64,000 bases of DNA from Marchantia polymorpha subsp. ruderalis (Eukaryota; Streptophyta; Marchantiopsida; Marchantiales; Marchantiaceae), in the NCBI GenBank assembly GCA_037833965.1, contig AP031356.1, positions 11,678,501 to 11,742,500 on the forward strand. Reading direction: 5' to 3'. Below, one piece after another: positions 12,901 to 23,225 of the stretch. Below the pieces are notes generated by a model. That model saw only the letters and a list, made by a program, of their open reading frames with translations. It was not told the origin of the DNA and did no database searches. Made by a program: the position numbers and the translations under genes. Numbering within the stretch: the first letter of the stretch is position 1; each line of letters begins with the position of its first letter.

Positions 12901-13462
12901 CTGATGAACTGCAGATAGTGAATCTCAATGTGCTTCTTAGTTGATAGAAAGCTCCAAATAACTACCTGGTTGTATAAACTCAAACGTGAAGACCAAGTTC
13001 CGCAGAAAAGAAACAGAAGAAGTAAGAAAGAAAACAATTTGCAAAAAATTCATATCTTTCTTTAAATTTCTTTCATATAATTTGTGTAGCAAGTTTTTTT
13101 TTATCATTGTGAGTTTTTTTTCTCAAACAATAATATTCAGTTGCATTTCATATCTTTTTTCCATTTTTTTTGCATATCATTTCTTTAGCATGTTTGTTTT
13201 GATCATTGTGCATATTTTTTTAGTTGGAACAGAAGAGATCAAGTACATTTTGTATGTATGTGTGTATGTTTTTAAGAAAAAAGATATATAAAATGTAAGG
13301 ATTGCGACATATACGGTTATCTGGACACAAAAAATAACATCCTTCAATTTGTTATTTTTCAACCCACAATCGTGAATATCATTATGGAAAATATAGTTTT
13401 CAATCCGGAGAAAGACAAAGAAGACGATGCGTCCAAATTGATCACCAATGCCTACGCCATAA
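9986..13462. other. intergenic, strongly AT-rich from about 10900
   Basis: Short open frames near 10231-10832 (81, 84 and 129 codons) overlap each other in different frames and match no family that I recognise. From 10900 the base composition turns AT-rich, with poly-T and poly-A runs. I looked here for a 5' LTR matching the gypsy 3' LTR (starting TGTAAGACCGGG) and found none. A 33-codon frame at 13385 directly abuts the retroelement frame and is unidentified. Confidence 0.5.
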
Positions 13463-13489
13463 TATTGTATAAAAGAAGATCTTAAGCAT

Positions 13490-16174
13490 GTGACGTTGGA
13501 GACTCATCGCATCGAGTTGGAGGAGAAAGCTCGTCCTATTCGGCAAAAGCAACGCCGAATAAATCCACCTACGGCTCTTGTGGTGAAGGAGGAGATCGAC
13601 AAGCTCAAGGAGGCTGACTTCATCTACGAGGTAGAAAATTCTGAATGGGTGTCTCCAATTGTGATAGTGAAGAAGAAGAATGGTAAGCTACGAGTGTGCG
13701 TAGATTACAAAAAGTTGAATGCTGTCACAAAGAAAGACTACTATCCCTTGCCTTTCATAGATGAGATTCTAGAGGAGGTTGCTGGCCATGAGTGGTATAG
13801 TTTTGGAGATGGTTATAGTGGCTATAACCAAATCCAAATTGCCTTAGAAGACCAACTCAAAACAACTTTTACCACTCCATGGGGAACCTTTGCCTTTAGA
13901 GTGATGCCGTTTGGTTTATGTAATGCTCCTGCCACTTTTCAAAGGTTCATGAATAGAGTGTTTGAACCTTTCATTGGAAAGTTTGTAAGGGATTTCATAG
14001 ATGATTTTTGTGTTTACGGGAGGAAAGCGGATCATTTTGATCATTTGATCAAAATACTTCAACGGCTGGAGGAGGCTAAGGCTTCACTCAATCCAGAAAA
14101 ATGCATTTTTGGATGTGAGGAAGGCCTATTGTTGGGCCATATCATCTCCAAGAATGGTATAGCGGTGGATCCAGAGAAGGTGACACGGATCATGGAGTTA
14201 CCTTTTCCGGCGACTTTAACCAAGTTGAGGCAATTCCTTGGTATGGTGGGGTACTATCGACGGTTCATCTTGTCCTTCTCCAACAAAGCTCATGCCTTGA
14301 CGAATTACATGAAGAAGGGAGTGGAGTATGAACTCATTTTCAAGGATGAAGGTGCAAAGACGGCGTTCGAAGTTCTCAAGAAGGCGTTGGTGACGGCTCC
14401 AATTTTGGCGAAACCGGATTGGGGTAAACCTTTCATTCTCTACACAGATGCATCAAATATTGCTGTAGGATGCACCTTGAGTCAATTAGATGATGAAAAG
14501 CATGATCATCCAATTGCCTATGCTAGTAGACAAATGGTTCAAGCGGAGAAGAACTACTCAGTGACAGAGAGAGAGGCCTTAGCTGTAATCTTCTCACTTA
14601 AGAAGTTTCGACATTATTTGTTGGGTGGGAGATTCACTATAGTGACTGATCATAAGGCTTTGAAATACATTTTCAACAAGCCTAATGCTGAAGGGAGGAT
14701 AGCTAGATGGAAGCTACTACTAGCAGAGTTTGATTATACCATTGAGGATAGACCTGGAAAGAAGCATGCTAATGCGGATTTGATGTCGAGAGCATATGAT
14801 GATGGAGGAGATCAGTCAGTAGATGACACCTTTCCGGATGAGGACTTGCTAGTCATGGACACGGTGACAACAGTACCGGAGGAGTACAAGGAAATTTGGG
14901 ATTTCATCTCTAGAGTAGAGTTTCCTCAAGGAATGCATCAAAGGGAGAAAAATGCATTAGTGAAGAGATGTCAACCTTATATGATCATGGAGAAGGTACT
15001 TTTTCATCAAGGAGCTGACGGACTTCTACGAAGGGCGGTTGGGAGAGGAGAGGCATTACAACTCATGAAGGAGTTTCATGATGGTGCAGTATGTGGAGGA
15101 CATTTTGCGGGGAAGGTAACTGCCTTCAAAATTCTTGATGCTGGTTATCATTGGAAGGGTATTTTAAAGGATTGTGTGGAATATTGCAAAAGTTGTGATG
15201 TGTGTCAAGCTTTTGCTAAAAAGTCCATGAAAACCCCTCCTATGATTTCTGTACCAGTGTTAGGTCCTTTTGAAAAGTGGGGAATAGATTTTGTAGGTCC
15301 TTTGAATCTTACTCCTCGAGGGAATAAGTTCATTGTGATAGCTACAGATTATCTTACGAAGTGGGTAGAGGCAAGACCACTTAAATCTACTAATGAGAAG
15401 GAGGTTGGTAGATTTTTGTATGAGAGAATCATTACTCGATTTGGTTGTCCATTGGAGTTAGTATCAGATAGAGGAGGAGAATTTGTGGGAAGTATGATTC
15501 AAGCCATGTTTGAGCACTTTTCCATCAAGGCTCGAGTGACCACTTCCTACAAACCTAACGCTAACGGGTTGGCGGAGCGGACCAACTACACTTTGTGTAT
15601 GATGTTGGCCAAGGATGCAGACATGGACGGGAGTAAACACAATTGGGACAAGAGGCTCCATGCTATCTTATGGGAGTATCGCACAACATGGAAGACATCT
15701 ACCGGATACTCACCTTTTCGGATGGTGTATGGAGTTGAGTCAAAACTTCCCATACAGTTTGACTTGACAACATTCACAACAATCCAGCAAAGGTTGAAGA
15801 AATCAAATGGAGCAGAAGCCATCAAGTCTCGCCAACAACAATTGATGGAGTTGGAAGAAGCTCGAGCACTAGCCATGGTACGAGTGGAGCGGGCTCAACA
15901 ATTGCAGAAGAAGTATCACGACAAACGAAGTGGAAACCAGAACTTGAAGCCGTTCAAGGAAGGTGATTGGGTGATGCTCTTTGATGCAATTAGATACAAG
16001 AGAGCTAGGAAAAAGTTTCTTCCTAAGTATTTTGGACCTTTCATAGTAAGTAAGGTGTGGGGAAATTTCACTTATGATATCAAGGAGTTAGGAGGACGTC
16101 ACTTCGATCGAGTCAACCACGACAAGTTGAAGTTATTCCATCGAAGATCAGATTCTTTCACTCCGAGGGCGTAG
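13490..16174 (+). CDS. Ty3/gypsy pol: reverse transcriptase, RNase H, integrase (N-terminally truncated)
   Basis: An uninterrupted 894-codon frame; the frame is open from 13463 and the GTG at 13490 is not a genuine start. Reverse transcriptase lies at about residues 10-215: LRVCVDYKKLN, catalytic Asp in GDGYSGYNQI, MPFGLCNAPATFQ, and FIDDF in place of the commoner YLDDI. RNase H spans about 315-430, with Asp in LYTDASN, Glu in TEREAL and Asp in VTDHKAL. Integrase follows with a His-His-Cys-Cys zinc finger (HDGAVCGGH, CKSCDVC) and the DDE residues in WGIDFVGP, VSDRGGEF and NGLAERTN. A GPF motif (KYFGPFIV) closes it and no chromodomain follows. All catalytic residues are present, which suggests fairly recent activity, yet protease and gag are missing. 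No frame break was seen. Confidence 0.92.
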   Translation: MTLETHRIELEEKARPIRQKQRRINPPTALVVKEEIDKLKEADFIYEVENSEWVSPIVIVKKKNGKLRVCVDYKKLNAVTKKDYYPLPFIDEILEEVAGHEWYSFGDGYSGYNQIQIALEDQLKTTFTTPWGTFAFRVMPFGLCNAPATFQRFMNRVFEPFIGKFVRDFIDDFCVYGRKADHFDHLIKILQRLEEAKASLNPEKCIFGCEEGLLLGHIISKNGIAVDPEKVTRIMELPFPATLTKLRQFLGMVGYYRRFILSFSNKAHALTNYMKKGVEYELIFKDEGAKTAFEVLKKALVTAPILAKPDWGKPFILYTDASNIAVGCTLSQLDDEKHDHPIAYASRQMVQAEKNYSVTEREALAVIFSLKKFRHYLLGGRFTIVTDHKALKYIFNKPNAEGRIARWKLLLAEFDYTIEDRPGKKHANADLMSRAYDDGGDQSVDDTFPDEDLLVMDTVTTVPEEYKEIWDFISRVEFPQGMHQREKNALVKRCQPYMIMEKVLFHQGADGLLRRAVGRGEALQLMKEFHDGAVCGGHFAGKVTAFKILDAGYHWKGILKDCVEYCKSCDVCQAFAKKSMKTPPMISVPVLGPFEKWGIDFVGPLNLTPRGNKFIVIATDYLTKWVEARPLKSTNEKEVGRFLYERIITRFGCPLELVSDRGGEFVGSMIQAMFEHFSIKARVTTSYKPNANGLAERTNYTLCMMLAKDADMDGSKHNWDKRLHAILWEYRTTWKTSTGYSPFRMVYGVESKLPIQFDLTTFTTIQQRLKKSNGAEAIKSRQQQLMELEEARALAMVRVERAQQLQKKYHDKRSGNQNLKPFKEGDWVMLFDAIRYKRARKKFLPKYFGPFIVSKVWGNFTYDIKELGGRHFDRVNHDKLKLFHRRSDSFTPRA

Positions 16175-16393
16175 TGAAATCTTAGTCCGGGGGTAAATGT
16201 AAGACCGGGTGTTGCACATATGTACTAAGTCTTAGAAGTGGTCAAGGGAATAAGGATGATTAGCCAAGGCATAGCTAAGACTAGCTAGTTATGACTAAAC
16301 TAGTTAGTTATAACTAAGTTCATCTAGTCATGACTAAGTTTAGCTACAATGTCTATAGTTGGCGGAATAATTAGCGGAGTTCTAGAAGAATGG

Positions 16394-16455
16394 AGTGAGC
16401 ACTTCTATTTTGTCCTTTACAAGAAGTGAGCACTTCTATTTTGTCTTATACAAAA
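16394..16455 (+). repeat. 31-bp tandem duplication in the gypsy LTR
   Basis: The units 16394-16424 and 16425-16455 share their first 21 bases (AGTGAGCACTTCTATTTTGT then C) and then diverge slightly. It lies upstream of the LTR TATA box, in the U3 part, where repeated enhancer-like motifs are common in LTR elements. Confidence 0.75.
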
Positions 16456-16754
16456 GTTCTAGATTCCAAGGGATTAGATATTTGACTAGAAGCTTGGATT
16501 TGATTGGTTTGACTAAATGTATGAAAGATGATTGGCTAGACTAAGTCTAATGTTGACTTAGTGGCTAGGAAGCTTGTAGAAGTTTAAAAGCTTCAAATGG
16601 CATGTCGCCACCTCAACCTTGGATTCCAGAAGCTTCTAGAAGGTTTAGGTAGGCCAATGGCATGTTGCCACGTAGAGAAGGTTAGTCAAACTTACCTAGG
16701 TAAAAGTAAGTTAGGAGAAATTACCACATGTTACTATGGTAACTTCTCAAGTAG

Positions 16755-16762
16755 TATAAATA
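16755..16762 (+). promoter_or_regulatory. LTR TATA box
   Basis: TATAAATA inside the gypsy LTR, about 555 bp from its start, probably the element's own promoter. Confidence 0.6.
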
Positions 16763-17196
16763 GAGAGGTAGAGTAGCACCTCTCAAGCAAGTTTGGAGAG
16801 TCATGTGTGAGGACTTGTTTCAGTAATGAAGGAGTGAAGTTTTTGAGTATCTTGGAGTATCGACGTGTGTTTGCATTTATGTGAAGAGGGTGATGTGAGG
16901 AGAGTTTGTGTGTGAGTTGGAGTGATACATGAGAGTTTGTAAGAGAAGGTGTTTGGGACATGAGTGAGAGTATGAATCTTAGTCTTCTAGAACCATGATG
17001 CGCTACCACAAAGCCATCAGAGGTAAACCTGAGTGAGAGTCAGCCCGGAGGTTGCAGATCGTTCGACACGTTGGAGTTTTCACGTTGCTAGAGAAGTAAT
17101 GTTTCAATCTTGTGTTTTGTATTTGGTGTGTCGTTCACTAGCTCAATATTTTAATAAAAAATATCACTCATGGAATGTTCGACAAGACTTTTTACA

Positions 17197-17880
17197 AGAT
17201 TGCTAACGCATTTTTGTGCATCTTTGAACTCATCAAAATCTTATCAACAAAATAAATTCCAAATATTCAAAAAACACAACGCAATAAATTGCATTTGACA
17301 ATATTCTACAATTTTTTTTTAAACATCATCATCGATTGATGATTCACATGATCAACAAGCAAATTGTTCAAGCCTCGTCCACGCAGTGATGGATAATTGC
17401 AAGAAGTCTATGTAACACTTGGATTTAGAGAAAAAACTCACTCCAATATTAAATATAAACTCTAAATATAAGACACCTTGAATGAATTTACTTTTCTTTA
17501 TATAATTTTTTCAAGCACATTTATCAAATTTAGGTTTTCATATCACCATCCAATCTCGTACTAGTAGATTGATGACATGGCAAATATATTTAATAATTAC
17601 ACAGATTAATGACGTGTTGTTTAAAACTAACACATTAAATAACACATTCAACTAACACGTATTGCTAACTCGACATTGTAGATATTTCACTATCATCTAC
17701 TCTACTCAATTTTCAGTAACATTTACTTTAGTTATAATTAATTGAAGATGGTTACAATCTATCATCATTATTTGAGTGAAATGCCGTCACCATATCTTTC
17801 ATCTAGTCTCCAAAGTTAAACATCTTTCCTCAACGTCAAGAGTTCTTAAAAATTTTGCGAATGGTTTGATCATTTGATGT
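17197..17880. other. AT-rich spacer between the gypsy and copia elements
   Basis: No coding or RNA feature was recognised here. Confidence 0.5.
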
Positions 17881-18204
17881 ATGGTAGATGTTGTAGTGAA
17901 CAAAATTGATTTCATCACGATTGTCGAGCAAAATGATTTGTGTGTCATCAAAAAAATCCGTCATCATGCACATACGCGACCATCAATTTTGATTGCAATT
18001 GATGAACAAGGTTAATAAAAATTGAATCTATAATCAGTTTTTCAAAAATGAACAACAACAAACATTAAAGAAGATAGTCACTTTTTTAGTTTTTATTGTG
18101 ATGAACAGATTGCAGATCAAGACAAAGCGTGGTTCCAACAACAATGCCAAGGAATTGATATTGCATGTCGTGATGCCAACAGATTTAGTCACAATATATC
18201 ATAT
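17881..18204 (+). other. unidentified open-frame segments at the copia insertion site
   Basis: An ATG frame of 44 codons runs 17881-18015 and reads like protein (VVVNKIDFITIVEQN). A second segment at 18052-18204 is open in two frames, and both frames stay open past the insertion point: one continues to 23792 and the other to 23925, where a possible splice donor (AAGGTATAAG) lies. The codon content looks more protein-like than the surroundings. I recognise no family, and the splice phases tried between the first and second segments did not fit. It may be a decayed gene or older element into which the copia element jumped. Confidence 0.3.
18200..18204. repeat. target-site duplication CATAT (left)
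   Basis: CATAT immediately precedes the left LTR and recurs at 23740-23744 right after the other LTR. This is the 5-bp duplication expected of LTR-retrotransposon integrase. Confidence 0.85.
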
Positions 18205-18722
18205 TGTAGGGATTTGAATCTCCATAACCTACAAAAAATCACAATCCACACACCATAGAGACACAAGCATTTGTTGATGAGGTTCAGCTTGAAAGCCTAC
18301 TCCCCGCGAACTCCTCAATGAAGGCAATTCGAGTATATATATCCAAGATCAGTTTCTTCAAACTTGAACTTCGTATCGTCATTACAAGGTTTCAGTCTAC
18401 TGAGAACTACACACCCGAGAAATCACTATTGTTTCTCGAGCAAGACTAACACTTCCTCACATGTGATTCTCTCCCGTAAATGTCTCCACGTTCTCCCTCT
18501 CGACTATTCTTGAAAACCTTATCACTGTAATGCACACTGCCTTAATTCGCTGACTGGCCTTATATCATCTTGACTTTTAACGGTGCTTTAAACGGTAAAG
18601 ATCAGAATAAATCATAGCCGTCAAAACCTACACAGCCCATAGGATATTGACATAGCAAGCTATTACTAAACGACAAATACTTTAGAAAAAAAAGGACATA
18701 CAATTGAAGTTGATATCTCACA
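18205..18722 (-). repeat. 3' LTR of the copia element
   Basis: 518 bp, TGTAGG... to ...CTCACA on the plus strand. It matches the other LTR throughout, apart from scattered substitutions and a short indel near 18650. Confidence 0.92.
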
Positions 18723-18733
18723 ATCTCCACCTC
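18723..18733 (-). promoter_or_regulatory. polypurine tract of the copia element
   Basis: Read on the minus strand this is GAGGTGGAGAT directly before the LTR start (TGTGAG). It is the typical plus-strand primer of plant copia elements. Confidence 0.75.
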
Positions 18734-18875
18734 AGTCTTCAGTTTTGATCTTGGTCAACTATACTTGAACATGGTCTTCGTACTTCACTAGTTCATCGTT
18801 CGATTTTTGCTAAGTCATGTAGCATCATCACCAAGAAGCTTGAAATACATGTAACTTCCTCAGTAGATCTTGAAT

Positions 18876-19232
18876 TCATATGTCTTCTTTCACTACCTCA
18901 GTGGCAGCAATATACTCTGACTCTGCTGTGGATAACGTCACAACAGGTTGTAACTGTGAATTCCAGCTCACGCAATTACCATTGATCAGGAATTGATAAG
19001 CTGTAGTAGATTTCCTGTTGTCTTTATCCCTTGCGTAATCAGAGTCTACATAACTCTCCACTAGAACTGAACTACCTCTCTTGCAATACACCAAATCCAC
19101 ATCAGTAGTGTCTTTCAAGTACCTTAGAAGATGCTTCATAGCCAACCAGTGTTTTTTGCCAGGATTTGACATGTACCTGCTAAGTACACTTATGGCATGG
19201 GCAATATCAGTGATGAGCAATGGCATGAACAC
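18876..19232 (-). pseudogene. copia RNase H domain
   Basis: The frame reads DIAHAISVLSRYMSNPGKKHW, then LLRYLKDTTD, YVDSDYARDKDNRKST and TLSTAESEYIAATE. These are the standard RNase H blocks of copia pol, including the acidic residues of DSDYA and AESEY. It is separated from the reverse transcriptase frame upstream by a frame break near 19230, so it is no longer part of a single polyprotein. Confidence 0.85.
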
Positions 19233-19414
19233 ACCATAGTGTACATGACTGAGCCAACATCACTTGAATATGGAACATCTTCCATGGATTGCTTTGATGA
19301 TGCTGATGTAGAGCATTGACTTGCAGAACTGCTGAAATGACTTGTTAAAGGTTGAGTCACTGGCTTTGCATTTTTCATGGAAAATTTGTCAACTAGCTTT
19401 TTCAAATAGCTACG

Positions 19415-20470
19415 CTATGACAATGCCAATGAATCATTTTTCCTGTCTCTGATGATGCTAATGACAAGGACTCTAGTAGAATCACCTAAATCTTTCATAT
19501 CAAACTCTTTGCTTAAAATCTTCTTGAGTTCTAATATCTTTGAAGTAGAGCTACTGATCAGTAACATATCATCTACATACAGGATAAGATAGATGCTTTT
19601 CAGTACCTCCATACCTTTGAAATACAAACATGAGTCGTAGGAACTCCTGTTGTATTCTTACTCAAGCATAAATGTATCAAAACGCTTGTACCATTGACGT
19701 GATGACTGCTTCAGACCATACAGCAATTTTTTAAGTAGGCACATCATGTCTTTGTCTTTCTGCACTTCATATCCTGGTGGCTGCTCCATGTAAATTACTT
19801 CTTCCAGGTCATCATGAAAAAACGTTGTTTTCACGTCCATTTGCTGTAATTCCTAATTATATTGAACCACAAGTGCAAGCATAATACTTATGGTCTTGTA
19901 TTTTACCACGGGTGAGAAAATCTCATTATAATCTACTTCATCAACTTGCGTGAAGCCCTTTGCAACTAGCCTAGCCTTGAACCGAGTCTTGTCAGTCTTG
20001 TACCATTGACGTGATGACTGCTTCAGACCATACAGCGATTTTTTCAGTAGGCACATCATGTCTTTGTCTTTCTGCACTTCATATCCTGGTGGCTGCTCCA
20101 TGTAAATTACTTCTTTCAGGTCATCATGAAAAAACGTTGTTTTCACGTCCATTTGCTGTAATTCCTGATTATATTGAACCACAAATGCAAGCATAATACT
20201 TATGGTCTTGTATTTTACCACGGGTGAGAAAATCTTATTATAATCTACTCCATCAACTTGCGTGAAGCCCTTTGCAACTAGCCTAGCCTTGAACCGAGTC
20301 TTGTCAGAATTGACCACACCTTCTTTGATCTTGTAAAGCCAACGACATGTCACTGGCTTTTGATCCTTAGGTCTTGGAACTATATTCCAAGTTTTGTTCA
20401 TATACAACTACTCCATTTCTTCTCTCATGGCTTCCTTCCATTTTTCTAAGTCTGATCCAGAAATAGCATC
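19415..20470 (-). pseudogene. copia reverse transcriptase, internally duplicated and broken
   Basis: Reading down the minus strand: MYMNKTWNIVPRP, CRWLYKIKEG, ARLVAKGFTQVDGVDYN, QMDVKTTFFHDDL (first catalytic Asp), YMEQPPGYEV and LYGLKQSSRQWYK. The block from TDKTRFKARLVAKGF to RQWYK is then repeated before the chain goes on to YLILYVDDMLLISSS (the YVDD site). The second copy carries a nonsense codon near 19852 (CAG to TAG). Further breaks separate it from the following domain. Not functional. Confidence 0.88.
19684..20307 (-). repeat. 312-bp tandem duplication inside the copia reverse transcriptase
   Basis: Units 19684-19995 and 19996-20307 align at a constant offset of 312 bases with only about 7-10 differences. 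312 is 104 codons, so the duplication keeps the frame. The unit covers the first conserved RT blocks, including the first catalytic Asp. The two copies differ less from each other than the LTRs seem to. Confidence 0.93.
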
Positions 20471-20539
20471 TTGATAGTAGAGTGGCTTCTTCATCTGAAT
20501 TTCCAAGGCTGATGTGAAAGCATAGGCAAGGATTTTAGA

Positions 20540-21943
20540 CTATGCAGAGAAGCCATATCTTTGTAAAGGTCTTGACACTCTCTTTTCTCTGTCCCTAGTC
20601 AGAATGTAGTCACGTTGTTGTAGAGATTGCTCTGAATTGCTGTGACTCGTGATCTCTTGTTCGTAGTTTCCTTGCTCCTGATCAGTGTGATTGCTTGGTT
20701 CAGTGATCTGATCTGGAGCTTGCACGTCTTGATCTTCATGATCACTCGAGTTGCTTTGGCCTAGAGCTTGTGAAGGAGTGACATGAATAGTTGGCTCCAC
20801 TTGAATAATATTCTCTAAATTTTCTGCAAGGTTATACACACTCACAACACTAGAATTTGGATCAGTACATGATTGACAAGGGATTATAGTTTCATTAAAT
20901 ATCACATCTCTACTATTGATAATTTTGAAATCATTACCTTCGCTTACCCACAGCCGATATTCCTTAGTACCTTGTGGATAGCCAAGAAACACGAATATGA
21001 TGGCTCTTGGCTCCAATTTGCCTTGACTTTGATGAACATAGGCTGAGCATCCAAACACTTTCAAGTGATGAAGATCAGTTGGCCTTGAACTCCATTTTTT
21101 TTCTGGTGTTTTGAACTCAATGGCACTTGAAGGGCATCTGTTCACTAGATATACCGATGTGACCATTGCTTCATCCCAAAAAGACTTAGCCAATTTTATT
21201 ATAGCCATAATAAAATAGCATGCTTCTTGCATTGTTCAGTAATGACCTGTTCATTCTCTGAGCAACTCTATTTTGCTGAGGGGTTAGTCTCACGGTTTTA
21301 TGCCTTTGAATACCCTCATTGGCACAAAATTGATGAAACTCACCATTACAAAACTCAAGACCATTATCTGTTCTTAAGGTCCTAACATTTTTCTCAGTCA
21401 AATTTTCAACCAAAATTTTACATTCTTTAAATTTTTGAAAAGCCTGATTTTTGTGTTTCAACAAATATATCCAAACTTTTCTAGAAAAGTCATCAATGAT
21501 ATATAAGAAGTAGAGGTTACCGCCATGTGTTTCTGTCCTTGAGGGTCCCCACAAATCTGAGTGAATGTACTCAAATACTTCTGTAGACGTGTGCTATCCT
21601 CTTGGAAATTTCTGCTTCTGGTGATTTGCCAAAATGCAATGCGCGCAGAATTCAAGTTTGCTAACTTTATCCTTTCCAGCAAATTTTGATTGCTCATCAG
21701 CTGTAGATCCTTCTTACTGATATGGCCAAGCCTTTGGTGCCAAAGTGTAGCTTTGTTGTGATCTTGGGTAGTGGCAACTAATGCAACTTCATGAAGTGTC
21801 TCTCCAATGAGATAATAGAGACCACCTATCTTCATACCCTTCAAAACAGTGGCACCTTTTGCAATATACATACAGCCTTGCTCTATCTTGTTAGTATAAC
21901 CCAAGTCATCAAGAATGCCAATGGAGATCAGGTTTCTAAACAA
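20540..21943 (-). pseudogene. copia integrase (GAG-pre-integrase, core, C-terminal region)
   Basis: Begins with the pre-integrase motif LWHQRLGHISKKDLQLM. The core follows: IIDDFSRKVWIYLLK, LRTDNGLEFCNGEF, and RLTPQQNRVAQRMNRS, where the typical copia GVAER(MN)R is altered. The C-terminal block is FWDEAMVTSVYLVNRCP, LKVFGCSAYVH and FLGYPQGTKEYRLW. The frames break around 21460-21555 and 21190-21230, so it is a pseudogene. A Ser/Gln/Glu-rich linker leads to the reverse transcriptase. Confidence 0.87.
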
Positions 21944-22237
21944 TTCAGGTACTCATCTAACATTTTCAAGAATTCTCACAACACAATCAGCCATCTTAAT
22001 GCTCACAGATCCTATACCAGCAACTAAACAAGAATGGTTGTTACCCATTATTACATTCCCTTCATTGAGTTCTTGGTAGTCCGACAGCCAATGCTTGTTG
22101 TGTGTCATATGATAGGTGCAACCAGAGTCAAGTATCCACTAAGAGTCCTTGAGCTTTCCTGATGCCATCAGAGCTTCGCCATCGCTGTATCCATCAACAA
22201 AATTTGCCGAATCTTGATGACATTGTGATGTACTAGC
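21944..22237 (-). pseudogene. copia protease region
   Basis: On the minus strand an in-frame TAG stands immediately before WILDSGCTYHMT, the aspartic-protease signature of copia elements (the catalytic Asp is in LDSG). Another stop lies just before the LFRNLISIGILDDLGY block that leads into the integrase. Inactive. Confidence 0.75.
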
Positions 22238-23142
22238 TTAATTCTTCTTGTTTTTCTTGATCCATGAGTAGCAATCTTTCTTGAAATGACCCATCCTGTT
22301 ACAGTAGAAGCACTTCTTGTCAGCGTTGGAGTTGGTACTCCGATTGTTGATCTTTGTAGATGGTTTGTCATGGTTCTTGGACTTGAAGTTGCTTCCATCT
22401 GTGTTCTTGCCTTGGTGTTTGCCACAAGCCATGTGATTTTCGCTATCACCAGAGGTCTTTTTGTCTGCTCTGATTTCCAGATCTTTGGATTTGAGTGCAG
22501 AAATCACTTTATCTATGATGATTGATGACCTCCTGTACTTGATAGCCAATTTCACCTCCCTGTATGACTCTGGAAGAGAGTTGAGAATAATAATTGTCTT
22601 ATTCTTGTCGTTGAGCTCTTCCTTGTCGTCAGAATTTGCGAGTTCAATGGTCATCTTCAAGAATTTGTCTAAGTTGGCTTCCAATGACTTTGCCTGGTCC
22701 ATCTTGAACCCAAAGAGCCTCTCTTTAAGGTAGATTTTGTTGGAGAGAGAGCAAGATTGAAACATCTCCTCAAGCTGGTGTGTCTTCTTTGTCAACAAGA
22801 CGAATGATTGAATCACAAAGGTGAATGATAATAACCCATAGCCGTTTCAGACATTTCTTCTCTTTGGTCTTGGAGAGTATCTTCAGGCTATAGCACTTGA
22901 TTGGAGATGACCTTTAGCAATCTCTGTTGGGCAAGGAGAGCTAAGATTTTTTGACGCCAGATGTGAAAATCTCCAGTCCCATCAAACTTTTCTATGTCGA
23001 TTCTCATTGTCGTCAAAGGATTCCAAGAACTAAGACTTGATATGATTCGTTGAGAAAAATTCGTGTTGGTGCTTTGATGTGGAAGGTTGTAGCTCCTTTC
23101 TGGCTCGCCAATACATCCAGCGAGGCGACTCGTTGCTTCCAA
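22238..23142 (-). pseudogene. copia gag (capsid and nucleocapsid)
   Basis: The N-terminal part at 23142-22888 has IEKFDGTGDFHIWRQKILAL, the usual gag opening of plant copia elements. A frame break follows, and the part at 22816-22238 has the capsid helix region (ILNSLPESYREVKLAI) and a CCHC zinc knuckle CFYCNRMGHFKKDC. The frame ends just before the protease. Broken by at least one stop or frameshift near 22850. Confidence 0.87.
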
Positions 23143-23207
23143 GTCCGCTAGGTTGATTTGAGCGTAGGAGACAAATGCGACAAAGCTGTGAATTCAAGAT
23201 CAATGTT

Positions 23208-23224
23208 CCAAAGCTCTAGTACCA
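23208..23224 (-). promoter_or_regulatory. primer-binding site of the copia element
   Basis: On the minus strand, one base after the 5' LTR, TGGTACTAGAGCTTTGG closely resembles the initiator-Met tRNA primer site (TGGTATCAGAGC type) used by plant copia elements. Confidence 0.85.
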
Positions 23225-23225
23225 C

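Larger units (their letters stand above)
13463..17196 (+). mobile_element. 5'-truncated Ty3/gypsy LTR retrotransposon
   Basis: An RT-RNase H-integrase frame is followed by a polypurine-like GGGGGTAAA and an LTR starting TGTAAGACC at 16198. No gag, protease, primer-binding site or 5' LTR can be found upstream, and the coding similarity starts abruptly near 13463. This is therefore a partial copy left by deletion or recombination. The order RT, RNase H, integrase is diagnostic of Ty3/gypsy. Confidence 0.88.
16198..17196 (+). repeat. 3' LTR of the gypsy element
   Basis: Begins TGTAAGACCGGG just after a purine-rich tract. It ends near TTTTTACA, giving roughly 1 kb with TG...CA ends. The right border is a guess because there is no partner LTR to compare. 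It contains a TATA box at 16755-16762 and an AATAAA at 17153-17158, as an LTR promoter and polyadenylation unit should. Confidence 0.65.
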
